Source of the DNA: an uncultured Microbacteriaceae bacterium
GTDB lineage: Bacteria > Actinomycetota > Actinomycetes > Actinomycetales > Microbacteriaceae
Length of the DNA stretch: 64,000 nt
Assembly: GCA_937872445.1 (NCBI GenBank)
Contig: CALMSL010000170.1
Coordinates: 1 to 64,000 of the forward strand
Reading direction: 5' to 3'
Below are positions 26,270 through 34,523 of this stretch, in pieces. The position numbers were made by a program, and so were the translations under genes. The notes beneath the pieces were generated by a model, which worked only from the letters and a program-made list of their open reading frames with translations, was not told the origin of the DNA and made no database searches. Positions within the stretch are counted from its first letter, which is position 1, and each line of letters opens with the position of its first letter.

Positions 26270-26596
26270 TGATCCCGCCAGAACTGCTGCATCGAAGCGG
26301 TTATTCCGAGCCGGCGTCGTTGCCGATTGATCGGCTAGGCGCCCGCATAGTCTCGGTTGACAAGTTGCCCTCAACGTCGACAAATTTGTGTCGTCGATCG
26401 CCCAAGCAGCGGTGCTATGCGCGACGCATTCAGACCTTGTCCCATGCCCGTGAAAGGGTCGTGAGTCTTGGAAGCCTGTTCAAGCTTTGTTAGAATTCAG
26501 ATTGAATTCGCCCGAGGGGGGCAGCTTGTCGGGGTGTGGTGCGGCGCACTCAGTGTGGCACGGGTTACCATAAGCCGATCGCGGAGGAGTGCGCAC
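26270..26596. other. intergenic region with a promoter, no supported gene
   Basis: This 327-base gap holds an open frame of 75 codons starting near 26266. It has no ribosome-binding site or recognisable protein character, so I do not call it. The right part carries the promoter of the LGFP-repeat gene. An imperfect palindrome, GAATTC-AGATT-GAATTC (26493-26509), overlaps its -10 region and expected transcription start and could be an operator. Confidence 0.5.
26468..26496 (+). promoter_or_regulatory. promoter of the LGFP-repeat protein gene
   Basis: TTGGAA (26468-26473), a 17-base spacer and TAGAAT (26491-26496) make a good housekeeping promoter. Transcription should begin near 26503, leaving a leader of about 94 bases before ATG 26597. 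The box excludes a coding start as far upstream as 26468. Confidence 0.65.
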
Positions 26597-29500
26597 ATGC
26601 TCAAACATGCGTCTGGGGGGGCACCATTGGGGGGGTTTCGCAATCGTGCTCGCCTTATGTTCGTGGTGATCGTGGCCATTGCCCTATCCCTCGTGCACTT
26701 CGACGTCGGCGGACTCGCCTTTGCTTCTCCCGAAGCCGCTGGGCGGAGCCTGCCATCGACACCAAAAAAGACCGAGGCTGGTCTTGGTGGGTTCCAACCT
26801 GGTCTCATAATTTCAGACGCGTTATTTTATGACTCGAACGCGATGTCGGCCGGAGAGATTCAGTCGTTCCTTGATTCCAAGATCGGAACGTGTCAGAACG
26901 GTAATTGCCTAAACGTCGCAACGATTGTATACCCGGGCCGTGCGCGGGATGTCTCGACTTCAACCGGCAACCTCATCTGCGATGCAATACCTGCTGGCAC
27001 CATGCGAGTCTCTGAGCTCATCTACCTTGCGCAATCTGCATGTGGGATCTCGGCAAAGGTCATTCTCGTAACTCTGCAAAAAGAACAGGGGCTGATTCTT
27101 AAGAAGGCGCCATCGGACTCCGCCCTACGTTGGGCGATGGGAATGGCATGCCCGGACACCGCTCCATGCGACACCGCCTCAGCGGGCTTGGGCACTCAGA
27201 TAGTGACCGGGACGCGCCAACTTAAGGTTTACAAGGCGGCAGGATTCGCTCGGCAACCGGGGACACAGTTTATCTATTGGAATCCAAATGCTGCGTGCGG
27301 AGGAACTTATGTCAACGTTCAAAACTACGCGACAGCAGCGCTCTACAATTACACTCCATACCAGCCCAACGCCGCGGCTTTGGCGAACCCGTACGGCGCA
27401 GGCGACGGGTGTTCTTCGTACGGGAATCGCAACTTTTGGGCGTTCTTTACCGACTGGTTTGGTTCGACAACCGGAGGCGGTAGTGTCGCGATCAATGAGG
27501 CATACGAACAAGCTGGCGGGCTTTCCACGCTTGGAGCTGGCGTAGCCTATCTAGACTGTGCGACCACGGCGAATCGCTGCTGGCCCAAGTATGAGAACGG
27601 CTCAATCTACTGGAGTATTGGCACGGGCGCCGATGTCGTCTTCGGGGCAAAAGATACCGCCTACCGAGCGTTCGGCGGTCCAGACGGCGCACTGGGTTAC
27701 CCCAGAACAGGTGAGTATCAGTACACGGAGAATGGTGGAGGATCAGCGCAAGTATTTGAAAAAGGTTCACTCTTTCAATCTGAAGCGGGAATTTTCCCAG
27801 TCTACGGCCCCATCCGCTCTGCCTATTTTGCGAAGCAGGGTGCATGGGGTGAATTGGGTTGGCCAACCTCTGGCGCTGAGTGCGAGCTGACGTCGTGTTC
27901 GCAGATCTTCCAACACGGCGCAGTCGTGATCCTTGGTACCGATGTTTACTATCTTGACCAAAGCGAGCGCGACGCATGGGTCGTGGCAGGCGGGGCGACG
28001 GGTGCTTTAGGCGTGCCGGTCTCCGCACTTCTGAGCTATTCAGAGAACGGTGGTGGCACCGCGCGAGTGTATACGGGCGGATCGGTGTTTTCGTCCTCGG
28101 CTGGCACCTTCGCAATTACGAACCCGGTTCGGTCGGCGTACTTTTCCCAAAAGGGCGCGTGGGGTGAGCTGGGGTGGCCGGCTTCAGCTCAGTCGTGTAC
28201 CGAAACTGGATGTTGGCAGCGTTTTGAGCACGGTGTGATTGTGACAAACGGCACCGCGCCGTTTACGTTTGCTAATGCGAATTTCGACGCGTACTTGTCG
28301 GCCGGTGGCCCGACAGGTGTGCTTGGGTTCCCCACATCCGTCCAGTACACCTACATTCAAAACGGTGGCGGGACTGCACGCGTGTTCGAGCGAGGCTCTC
28401 TTTTCTCGTCGCCCGCAGGGTCGTTTGCGGTAACGGAGCCGATTCGCGCGGCATATTTTGCACAGCAGGGCGCATGGGGTGCGCTCGGGTGGCCCACTTC
28501 TGCAATGGCCTGCACTGATGGAACATGCTCGCAGCAATTTCAAGGAGGCGTTCTCTCAAAGTCTGGTAGTTTGCCGCCGGAAGGTGAACCCCCGGGTGCG
28601 ACCACCGCAATGTACATGGGTCGGATCACCACGCTGGCGAACCAAAGTCGGCTTGGGACGCCTACAACCGGAATGCTCGTCTACACGGAAAATGGGGGAG
28701 GTGTTGCGCGCGGGTTTGGGCAGGTTACCGTGTTTTCCTCTGACTCGGGAGCTTTCCTCGTGGCAGGTGCGGTGCGAGCCGCCTACTTCGTCGAGCGGGG
28801 CGCATGGGGTGATCTTGGCTGGCCTGTTGCTGCTCAGCAGTGCATTTCCAGTGGATGTTGGCAGCGGTTCCAGGGTGGTGTCGTGTACGCCGGCGGTGCC
28901 GGAACAGCAGTACTCTCCACAGCCGAATACGACACTTATGACACGTTGGGCGGGCCAATCGGAGCCCTGGGGATGCCTGTCTCGGAAATCTACAGCTACG
29001 CGCAGAACGGTGGTGGAACCGCACGAATATTTGCGCGAGGAACATTGTTCACCTCGTCTGCAGGAGCGTTCGCAGTGACGGACCCAATTCGCGCGGCCTA
29101 CTTCGCAAAGCAGGGGGCGTGGGGTGATCTCGGCTGGCCAACCTCGTCTGTCGTAATGCGCGACGGGGTGGTACTTCAGATTTTCCAGCACGGTGCCATT
29201 GGAATTGTAGGTGGTGAGGCTCAGTATTTGGGGGATGCGGAGCGGGACGTGTGGGTTGCTTCCGGCGGAGCCACCGGTTCACTTGGTATGCCCAAATCCG
29301 AAACCTACACATATATTCAGAACGGCGGAGGCACAGCCCGAATCTATGCTCACGGATCGATATTTGCGTCGCGCGCCGGTGTCTTCGCGGTCGCGGATCC
29401 GTTACGCCAAGCATATTTCACGAAACAAGGCGCATGGGGCGAACTTGGCTGGCCCACATCTATCGAAGTCGTCGAAAGCGGCGCAAAATTGCAAGAATTC

Positions 29501-29845
29501 CAGCACGGCGCGATAGTCATTAACGGAGGCACGACCCACTTCCTGAATTCCGCCGAGCGAGATCTCTGGATTGCGTCTGGGGGCGCCACTGGCAGCCTCG
29601 GCCTACCAGCATCGATGGTCACGTATACGGAAAACGGCGGCGGCACAGCACGCATCTATGCACACGGCACCGTCTTTACCTCAGCATCAGGCATGTTTGC
29701 GGTAACTGAGCCGGTGCGTGCTACGTATTTCGCGAGCCAAGGTGCATGGGGGTCGTATGGCTGGCCCTCTTCAACTATGACTTGCGACAGCGGTACCTGC
29801 ACGCAGCATTTCCAGAACGGCACGATTACGGTCCCCAGCGGTTGA
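26597..29845 (+). CDS. secreted LGFP-repeat surface protein with lysozyme-like N-terminal domain
   Basis: A 1082-residue protein. Residues 20-43 form a signal sequence with a likely cut after AFA. Residues about 71-290 form the conserved actinobacterial domain beginning ISDALFYDSNAMS, with LVTLQKEQGLI, GCPDTA-like AMGMACPDTAPC, ALYNYTPYQPN and YGNRNFW. It resembles transglycosylase-type folds, the glutamate of KEQG being the obvious catalytic candidate. From residue 364 to the end, seven units of about 105 residues each contain an ENGGG half and a GAWGxLGWP half; these are LGFP-type repeats, thought to bind cell-wall material. GGAGG lies 9 bases before ATG 26597. No sortase signal or membrane tail is seen. 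It is the only secreted non-enzyme-like protein in the locus. Confidence 0.83.
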   Translation: MLKHASGGAPLGGFRNRARLMFVVIVAIALSLVHFDVGGLAFASPEAAGRSLPSTPKKTEAGLGGFQPGLIISDALFYDSNAMSAGEIQSFLDSKIGTCQNGNCLNVATIVYPGRARDVSTSTGNLICDAIPAGTMRVSELIYLAQSACGISAKVILVTLQKEQGLILKKAPSDSALRWAMGMACPDTAPCDTASAGLGTQIVTGTRQLKVYKAAGFARQPGTQFIYWNPNAACGGTYVNVQNYATAALYNYTPYQPNAAALANPYGAGDGCSSYGNRNFWAFFTDWFGSTTGGGSVAINEAYEQAGGLSTLGAGVAYLDCATTANRCWPKYENGSIYWSIGTGADVVFGAKDTAYRAFGGPDGALGYPRTGEYQYTENGGGSAQVFEKGSLFQSEAGIFPVYGPIRSAYFAKQGAWGELGWPTSGAECELTSCSQIFQHGAVVILGTDVYYLDQSERDAWVVAGGATGALGVPVSALLSYSENGGGTARVYTGGSVFSSSAGTFAITNPVRSAYFSQKGAWGELGWPASAQSCTETGCWQRFEHGVIVTNGTAPFTFANANFDAYLSAGGPTGVLGFPTSVQYTYIQNGGGTARVFERGSLFSSPAGSFAVTEPIRAAYFAQQGAWGALGWPTSAMACTDGTCSQQFQGGVLSKSGSLPPEGEPPGATTAMYMGRITTLANQSRLGTPTTGMLVYTENGGGVARGFGQVTVFSSDSGAFLVAGAVRAAYFVERGAWGDLGWPVAAQQCISSGCWQRFQGGVVYAGGAGTAVLSTAEYDTYDTLGGPIGALGMPVSEIYSYAQNGGGTARIFARGTLFTSSAGAFAVTDPIRAAYFAKQGAWGDLGWPTSSVVMRDGVVLQIFQHGAIGIVGGEAQYLGDAERDVWVASGGATGSLGMPKSETYTYIQNGGGTARIYAHGSIFASRAGVFAVADPLRQAYFTKQGAWGELGWPTSIEVVESGAKLQEFQHGAIVINGGTTHFLNSAERDLWIASGGATGSLGLPASMVTYTENGGGTARIYAHGTVFTSASGMFAVTEPVRATYFASQGAWGSYGWPSSTMTCDSGTCTQHFQNGTITVPSG
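27686..29842 (+). repeat. seven tandem ~315-base coding repeats (LGFP type)
   Basis: The ENGGG/QNGGG codon block recurs at about 27728, 28042, 28357, 28687, 29002, 29318 and 29629, giving a period of 312 to 330 bases. Each unit also holds one GAWGxLGWP block. The DNA copies have diverged, so the array looks old rather than freshly expanded, apart from the last two (both have TARIYAHG). Confidence 0.8.
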
Positions 29846-29851
29846 AAGATC

Positions 29852-30760
29852 TCACCTAAGTCGGCTCGTGAGTCGAAGGTTGGGACCATCAAATTCCTCA
29901 AGTATCACGCCCTCGTTCCCGCCACAGGCGACCACAGGCCCATCTTCAATGATGCGTATGACGTGACCGGGGACACCGTAGTAGTCGGAGTTATCCTCCA
30001 CGGATGCGCGCCAGATTCGAACCTCAGCGTCCCCTTGCATACTCCATGCCCCAGGATACGGCCGCGATTGGGCGCGTATGACACGAACAATCTCAGCGGC
30101 TGATCGGGCCCAGTCGATCCTGCCGTCGGCGGGAGTCCGCACCGAAGAATAAGATGGACGTCGATCCGGTTGCGGATGGAAGATATGAGACCCATTAGCC
30201 AAGGCCGGTGCAATTCTCACAAGTTCGTCGAGCGCTGCGTTGTCTAACTGACGTAATACCTCGGCGACGTAACCGCTGCCTGCTGGGACTCTGCCGCTAC
30301 TTGCAAGCTGACCCTCATCCATTTCTGGGCCCAGGCGGAAAAGTGAGTAACCAATTTCTTCCACGCCATTGATTAATTGCCAGACGACGGGTGCCGACCC
30401 ACGGTATTCCGGGAGGGGTGAATAATGGATTCCGACGAAACCATTTGGCACAGCATTTAGGACTTCCGGAGGAATAATCCTGTACCAACCGGCGACGAGC
30501 ACGATGTCAGGAAAACCATGGCTGAGCTCGGCGTACGCGTCGTTCGCGCGCCGAACAGATGTAAATGGTACCGACAACTTTCTGCACACCGACTCAAGGT
30601 CGGCTGCACGGGAACGGCTGTCCAGTGAGTCATCCCACGTCACGAGCTGCGAAGGGCCGAGATCCGCGTCGGCAAGCCGTTGAACCAGCCCAAGGGCGAT
30701 CGACTTGGTGCCAAGAACCGCTATCCGCGCACCAACCCTCAAGTCTGATGGTTGACCCAT
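29852..30760 (-). CDS. formyltransferase-family enzyme (aminosugar N-formyltransferase type)
   Basis: A 302-residue enzyme of the 10-formyl-tetrahydrofolate transferase fold, as in methionyl-tRNA formyltransferase and the ArnA N-domain. The core is GIHYSPLPEYRGSAPV with EMDEGQL. The catalytic histidine and aspartate are present, but the asparagine two residues before the histidine (N-x-H) is glycine. The C-terminal part resembles the Fmt C-domain (RIDWARSAAEIVRVIRAQ, PYPGAW). A formyl-aminosugar role is inferred from the adjacent SDR, aminotransferase and second formyltransferase. It is divergent from the SDR, and GATATA (30769-30774) gives a possible leaderless -10 box 8 bases before ATG 30760. 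It converges on the LGFP gene with a 6-base gap. Confidence 0.78.
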   Translation of the reverse strand: MGQPSDLRVGARIAVLGTKSIALGLVQRLADADLGPSQLVTWDDSLDSRSRAADLESVCRKLSVPFTSVRRANDAYAELSHGFPDIVLVAGWYRIIPPEVLNAVPNGFVGIHYSPLPEYRGSAPVVWQLINGVEEIGYSLFRLGPEMDEGQLASSGRVPAGSGYVAEVLRQLDNAALDELVRIAPALANGSHIFHPQPDRRPSYSSVRTPADGRIDWARSAAEIVRVIRAQSRPYPGAWSMQGDAEVRIWRASVEDNSDYYGVPGHVIRIIEDGPVVACGGNEGVILEEFDGPNLRLTSRLR

Positions 30761-30768
30761 GGTGCGAG

Positions 30769-30776
30769 GATATACT
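30769..30776. promoter_or_regulatory. overlapping divergent -10 boxes
   Basis: On the plus strand TATACT (30771-30776) is a strong -10 box that would give a leader of about 50 bases for the SDR gene. On the minus strand TATATC (30774-30769) stands 8 bases before ATG 30760 of the formyltransferase. The two would compete for polymerase. Confidence 0.45.
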
Positions 30777-30833
30777 GAACGGGGCTCGCGCGCAGAGCCT
30801 CCTAGGTGCGGTCCAGGTAGAGGAGACCTTTCA

Positions 30834-31799
30834 TTGTCGTTGCGGAATCGTTCTGTCTTGGTAACTGGAGGGGCCGGATTTATCGGCAGCCATCTTGTCG
30901 ACCGACTTATAGCTGAGAACCCAAAAACCCTGGTTGTTGTGGACAACTATTTCCTCGGCAGCGACGCTAATCTCGCCGATGCACGCGCTGCATACCCTGA
31001 CATCAAAGTCCTGCGTTTGGACGCTTCCAACCTCGCTGCAATGCAAGATGTTGTTGCCACCAATGAGATTGAAACCGTGTTTGACCTCGCAGTCGTGCCA
31101 CTGACGACGTCGCTCACTTATCCGCACTGGACGATGGTGACGAACATTGGGATCACGGCGACATTCTGTGAAATTGCAAGGCGCGGGTTAATTGAGCGCC
31201 TCGTGCACATGTCTAGTTCCGAAGCGTATGGGTCAGGTCGGTATGTCCCGATGAACGAAGACCACCCTGATGATGCCATCACGCCGTATGCTGCAGCGAA
31301 GGCTGCTGAGGACCACATCATCAGGTCATACGTCCAGACTTTTGGGATAGATGCGACGGTTGTGCGCCCGTTCAATAACTACGGTCCAAGACAGAATCCT
31401 GGAACATATGCGGGCGTTATACCTATTGTGATTCAACGAGTCACACAGGGCATCCCCATCGAAATTCATGGGGACGGCGAGCAGACCCGGGACTTTACTT
31501 TTGTGCGTGACACCGCTGACCTCACTGTTGCGATCCATGAGACGCAAGCCGCGCGCGGTCTAGAGATCAACGTTGCCACGGGTGTTGGAACGTCAATCAA
31601 CACGTTGGTTGCACGTATCTTGGAAATCATGGGCGTCCCCGACCACCCCATTGTGCACACGCCGGATCGTCCCGGCGACGTCCGTCGCCACGAGGCGGAT
31701 GCCAGCCGACTTGTTTCGCTAGTGGGGCGCCAACCCCCCGTGCTCAGTGATGACGCACTCGTGGAAACCGTCGACTGGTACCGGAGCATCCTCGAATGA
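30834..31799 (+). CDS. NAD-dependent nucleotide-sugar SDR (dehydratase/decarboxylase-like)
   Basis: A 321-residue extended SDR. The N-terminus is VLVTGGAGFIGSHLV, followed by the active-site SSSEAYG, YAAAK and RPFNNYGPRQN. RmlB-type 4,6-dehydratases have STDE at the serine site. SSSE is closer to the Ser-Glu pair of ArnA and UDP-xylose synthase decarboxylases, so a 4-keto product by decarboxylation is as likely as dehydration. I chose TTG 30834 because GAGGAG lies 8 bases upstream and it precedes the Rossmann strand directly. It overlaps the aminotransferase gene by 4 bases, so the keto sugar is probably aminated by that neighbour. Confidence 0.75.
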   Translation: MSLRNRSVLVTGGAGFIGSHLVDRLIAENPKTLVVVDNYFLGSDANLADARAAYPDIKVLRLDASNLAAMQDVVATNEIETVFDLAVVPLTTSLTYPHWTMVTNIGITATFCEIARRGLIERLVHMSSSEAYGSGRYVPMNEDHPDDAITPYAAAKAAEDHIIRSYVQTFGIDATVVRPFNNYGPRQNPGTYAGVIPIVIQRVTQGIPIEIHGDGEQTRDFTFVRDTADLTVAIHETQAARGLEINVATGVGTSINTLVARILEIMGVPDHPIVHTPDRPGDVRRHEADASRLVSLVGRQPPVLSDDALVETVDWYRSILE

Positions 31800-32929
31800 T
31801 GCGGTTGAATATGCCGCTACTGGGCCAAGAAGAGGTCGACGCAATCACTCGGGTGCTCGATTCCGGCTACTTGACGCAAGGTGCGCAGGCTGCTGAACTC
31901 GAGAGGCTCATCTCCGAACTGGCTGGAGTCCCCTATGGCTTTGCGACGAGTTCGGCAACCACCGGTTTGCATCTTGCACTTGTGGCGCTCGGCGTTGGCC
32001 CGGGTGACGAGGTCGTCATACCCGATTTCAGCTTTCCTGCAACCGCGAATGTAGTTCTGCAACAGGGCGCGACACCAATATTCGTCGACATCCGCCTCGA
32101 TGATTTTTGCATGAACCCGGACTTGCTGGAGGCGGCTATTACTTCAAAGACCAAAGTGGTCATGCCCGTCCATGCTTTTGGGCTCGTCGCCGATATAGAC
32201 CCCATTCTGGAAATCGCTGCGGCCCACGGGATCGCAGTTCTTGAGGATGCTGCTTGTGCCTTGGGCGCTGAATACAACGGCCGACAAGCGGGGTCGCTGG
32301 GTCATGCCGGTGTTTTCTCGTTCCACCCGCGCAAAGTCATCACAACAGGCGAGGGTGGAATGCTCATGACTGCCGATGACGATATTGCTGCGCGCGTGCG
32401 CGTGCTTCGCTCGCACGGTGCTATTCGTGGGAATCATTACATGTCTTTCGTGGATGCCGGCTACAATTACCGACTTTCGGACGTGCATGCGGCAATAGGT
32501 GTTGCGCAAATGGCGCGCCTCGACACGATCTTGAACGGGCGCCGAGCGCTTGCGGCCGAGTACGAAAAACTTCTGGCCGGAATTGATGGAGTTACCCTTC
32601 CAGAGACGCCGTCGGGCCGAACTCATACGTTTCAGTCCTATGTTGTGATGCTCGACGACCATATCGAACGGGACCGCGTGATTGAAGGAATGCGGGCTCG
32701 AAACATCGAGACCACCCTCGGCACCTACGGGATGCACTTACAGCCTTACTTTCGAAAGCGATTCGGGATCAGCGACGCCTCGCTACCGTGCTCAACCCGT
32801 GCACATGCCAGCGCCCTAACGTTGCCGCTTTACCACGGCCTGACAGTCGACGATCTGCGGAGGGTTGCGGGGGCACTCGAAAGTTCGATCCTCGAGCAAC
32901 CCGATCGACGCCGAGTTGGCGATGAGTAG
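31796..32929 (+). CDS. DegT/DnrJ/EryC1 sugar aminotransferase, formyl-sugar module
   Basis: A 377-residue PLP enzyme that transfers an amino group from glutamate to a keto nucleotide sugar. Marks are GYLTQGAQ, FATSSATTGLHLAL, the SFPATANVV segment, AACALGAEY and the PLP lysine in SFHPRKVITTGEGG. Context (SDR before, deacetylase-like and formyltransferase after, all overlapping by a few bases) fits an ArnB- or VioA-like step at C4. The ring position cannot be read from sequence. It is clearly different from the second DegT protein of the window at 36671. Confidence 0.83.
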   Translation: MMRLNMPLLGQEEVDAITRVLDSGYLTQGAQAAELERLISELAGVPYGFATSSATTGLHLALVALGVGPGDEVVIPDFSFPATANVVLQQGATPIFVDIRLDDFCMNPDLLEAAITSKTKVVMPVHAFGLVADIDPILEIAAAHGIAVLEDAACALGAEYNGRQAGSLGHAGVFSFHPRKVITTGEGGMLMTADDDIAARVRVLRSHGAIRGNHYMSFVDAGYNYRLSDVHAAIGVAQMARLDTILNGRRALAAEYEKLLAGIDGVTLPETPSGRTHTFQSYVVMLDDHIERDRVIEGMRARNIETTLGTYGMHLQPYFRKRFGISDASLPCSTRAHASALTLPLYHGLTVDDLRRVAGALESSILEQPDRRRVGDE

Positions 32930-33635
32930 CGGATATCATCTGACATTTGATATCGACTGGGCCCCGGATTGGAGCGTCCGGGACACGCTCGACATCTTGG
33001 CTCAGGCTGGCGCGCACGCGACCTTCTTTGTCACTCACGACAGCCCGACAATAGGGGAAATTTCGTCTGCGGGCCACGAAATCGGGATTCATCCCAATTT
33101 TCAAACTAGTTCTACGCAGGGAAAAGATCCGCTTGAGATCGTTGGAAATCTACTTGAGCTCGTACCCGAGGCCAGGGCAATGCGCACGCATGGTCTGATC
33201 CAAGGCTCCCTGTTACTTAGAGATGTAATTACTGCCTACCCGCAGATCTGCTATGACATGAGTGTTCTCACGTATCGGTTCCCGCACAGCGGTTGGTTTA
33301 ACTGGAAACTTGGCGGAGCCTGTGTGCAGCGTATCAACTATGTTTGGGAGGATGATTTCGCTTTCGAGGATGCTGATCACGACTGGAGTGAATACGTGCC
33401 GATCTCTACTGTGGACGTGCTTGACTTCCATCCCATACATGTTTCGCTCAACTCGCGAACCGGGAATCGCTATCAAATGGCAAAAAATACACTCGGGCGT
33501 CGTTCACTTCTCTCACTTGAGCGCAATGAGGTGGAAAGTCTCCGTGGAACTGCCCCAGGCACTGCTGACTATCTTCGCTCCGCCCTTGCAAAGGCTGGCA
33601 CCGCTCTGAGCTTCGAGGAGTTGTTGTGCGTGTAG
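32922..33635 (+). CDS. NodB-fold polysaccharide deacetylase-like protein
   Basis: A 237-residue protein with the NodB deacetylase signature: HLTFDIDWAPDW for the catalytic acid and metal site, HEIGIHPNF for the metal-binding histidines, and LDFHPIHV near residue 170. No signal peptide is visible, so it should act in the cytoplasm, unlike cell-wall deacetylases. Cytoplasmic relatives remove acyl groups from sugar intermediates; ArnD deformylates a lipid-linked aminosugar. Next to a formyltransferase, a deformylase role is attractive but unproved. I chose ATG 32922, which overlaps the aminotransferase by 8 bases; 10 bases overlap the following gene. Confidence 0.7.
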   Translation: MSSGYHLTFDIDWAPDWSVRDTLDILAQAGAHATFFVTHDSPTIGEISSAGHEIGIHPNFQTSSTQGKDPLEIVGNLLELVPEARAMRTHGLIQGSLLLRDVITAYPQICYDMSVLTYRFPHSGWFNWKLGGACVQRINYVWEDDFAFEDADHDWSEYVPISTVDVLDFHPIHVSLNSRTGNRYQMAKNTLGRRSLLSLERNEVESLRGTAPGTADYLRSALAKAGTALSFEELLCV

Positions 33636-34519
33636 GCCTTATCGGGCGTACCCATTGGCTGAGGGACACCGGGTTGCTAGTGAGTGACCGCGGTCACGAG
33701 ATCTCGTTTCTTGCGACGGCTCCCGCAGCACCCGACGCAAAAGTGGGGGTGGCAGAGTTGCGCGCTTTTGCGCGAGAGAGAGACATCCCATTCTCGGATG
33801 ATTTACGGGTTTCCCACCTGTCGTTGGAGGCCGATATCTGTCTCTCCGTAAATTGGACGACCGTTTTGCGTCAGCCGTTTCTCGCCCTTTTCAGCAATGG
33901 GATATTGAACGCGCACGCGGGTGATTTGCCTCGATATCGCGGGAATGCCACGCTCAATTGGGCAATCCTTAACGAAGAAAAAGAGGCGGTTCTCACCATC
34001 CATCGAATGGTCGAGGCCTTGGACGCAGGCCCAATCGCCCTAAAAAAGAGGCGCCCCATCGGGCCAAGCGACGACATGACTACTCTTTCTGCCTGGCTTG
34101 ACGACATGATTCCCGCGGCCCTTGTCGAGGCTCTAGATGGTGTCGCTGATGGGACACTTAGGTTTACTGAGCAGGACGCCACAATTCGACCGTTGAGGGC
34201 CTATCCGAGAAAGCCGGAAGACTCGCGCATCGACTGGCGTGACGCCGCTGAAAAGATTGTTCGCGTGGTTCGCGCATCATCGCCGCCATTTGGTGGGGCG
34301 CTGACGCGAATGGAAAGTGGGCGGCAAGTCGTGATCCACCGAGCAAGGGTCCACCAGCCAGACCACGATTTTCTTGCGGTCCCCGGGCAAGTTTGTTTTG
34401 CGGTTGCTGGCAATCCTGTCGTCGCGACTGGCGATGGGATGCTTGAAATCCTCGAATGCGCCGACGACGAGAATGCCAAGAGGGAAATTCTGAGTTCTCT
34501 ACGCAACCGTCTGCTTTAG
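33626..34519 (+). CDS. aminosugar N-formyltransferase
   Basis: A 297-residue formyltransferase-fold enzyme with the full catalytic set: N-A-H in NGILNAHAGDLPRYRGNA, and the aspartate in EALDAGPIALKKR. The C-terminal half resembles the Fmt/ArnA C-lobe (SRIDWRDAAEKIVRVVRASSPPFGGAL). It should transfer formyl from 10-formyl-tetrahydrofolate to an amino group of a nucleotide sugar, probably the product of the upstream aminotransferase. The GTG start has GAGGAG nearby. It is distinct from the formyltransferase at 29852, which lacks the asparagine. Confidence 0.82.
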   Translation: MRVGLIGRTHWLRDTGLLVSDRGHEISFLATAPAAPDAKVGVAELRAFARERDIPFSDDLRVSHLSLEADICLSVNWTTVLRQPFLALFSNGILNAHAGDLPRYRGNATLNWAILNEEKEAVLTIHRMVEALDAGPIALKKRRPIGPSDDMTTLSAWLDDMIPAALVEALDGVADGTLRFTEQDATIRPLRAYPRKPEDSRIDWRDAAEKIVRVVRASSPPFGGALTRMESGRQVVIHRARVHQPDHDFLAVPGQVCFAVAGNPVVATGDGMLEILECADDENAKREILSSLRNRLL

Positions 34520-34523
34520 TCCA

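Noticed and set aside
26266..26493. 75-codon frame after the glycosyltransferase at 25121
   Set aside because: No ribosome-binding site, no recognisable protein features, and it overlaps the promoter of the LGFP gene.
27686..29842. CRISPR-like array suggested by regular repeats
   Set aside because: The period is about 315 bases, repeats are in frame and protein-coding (LGFP units), and no cas genes are present. No CRISPR array is seen elsewhere.
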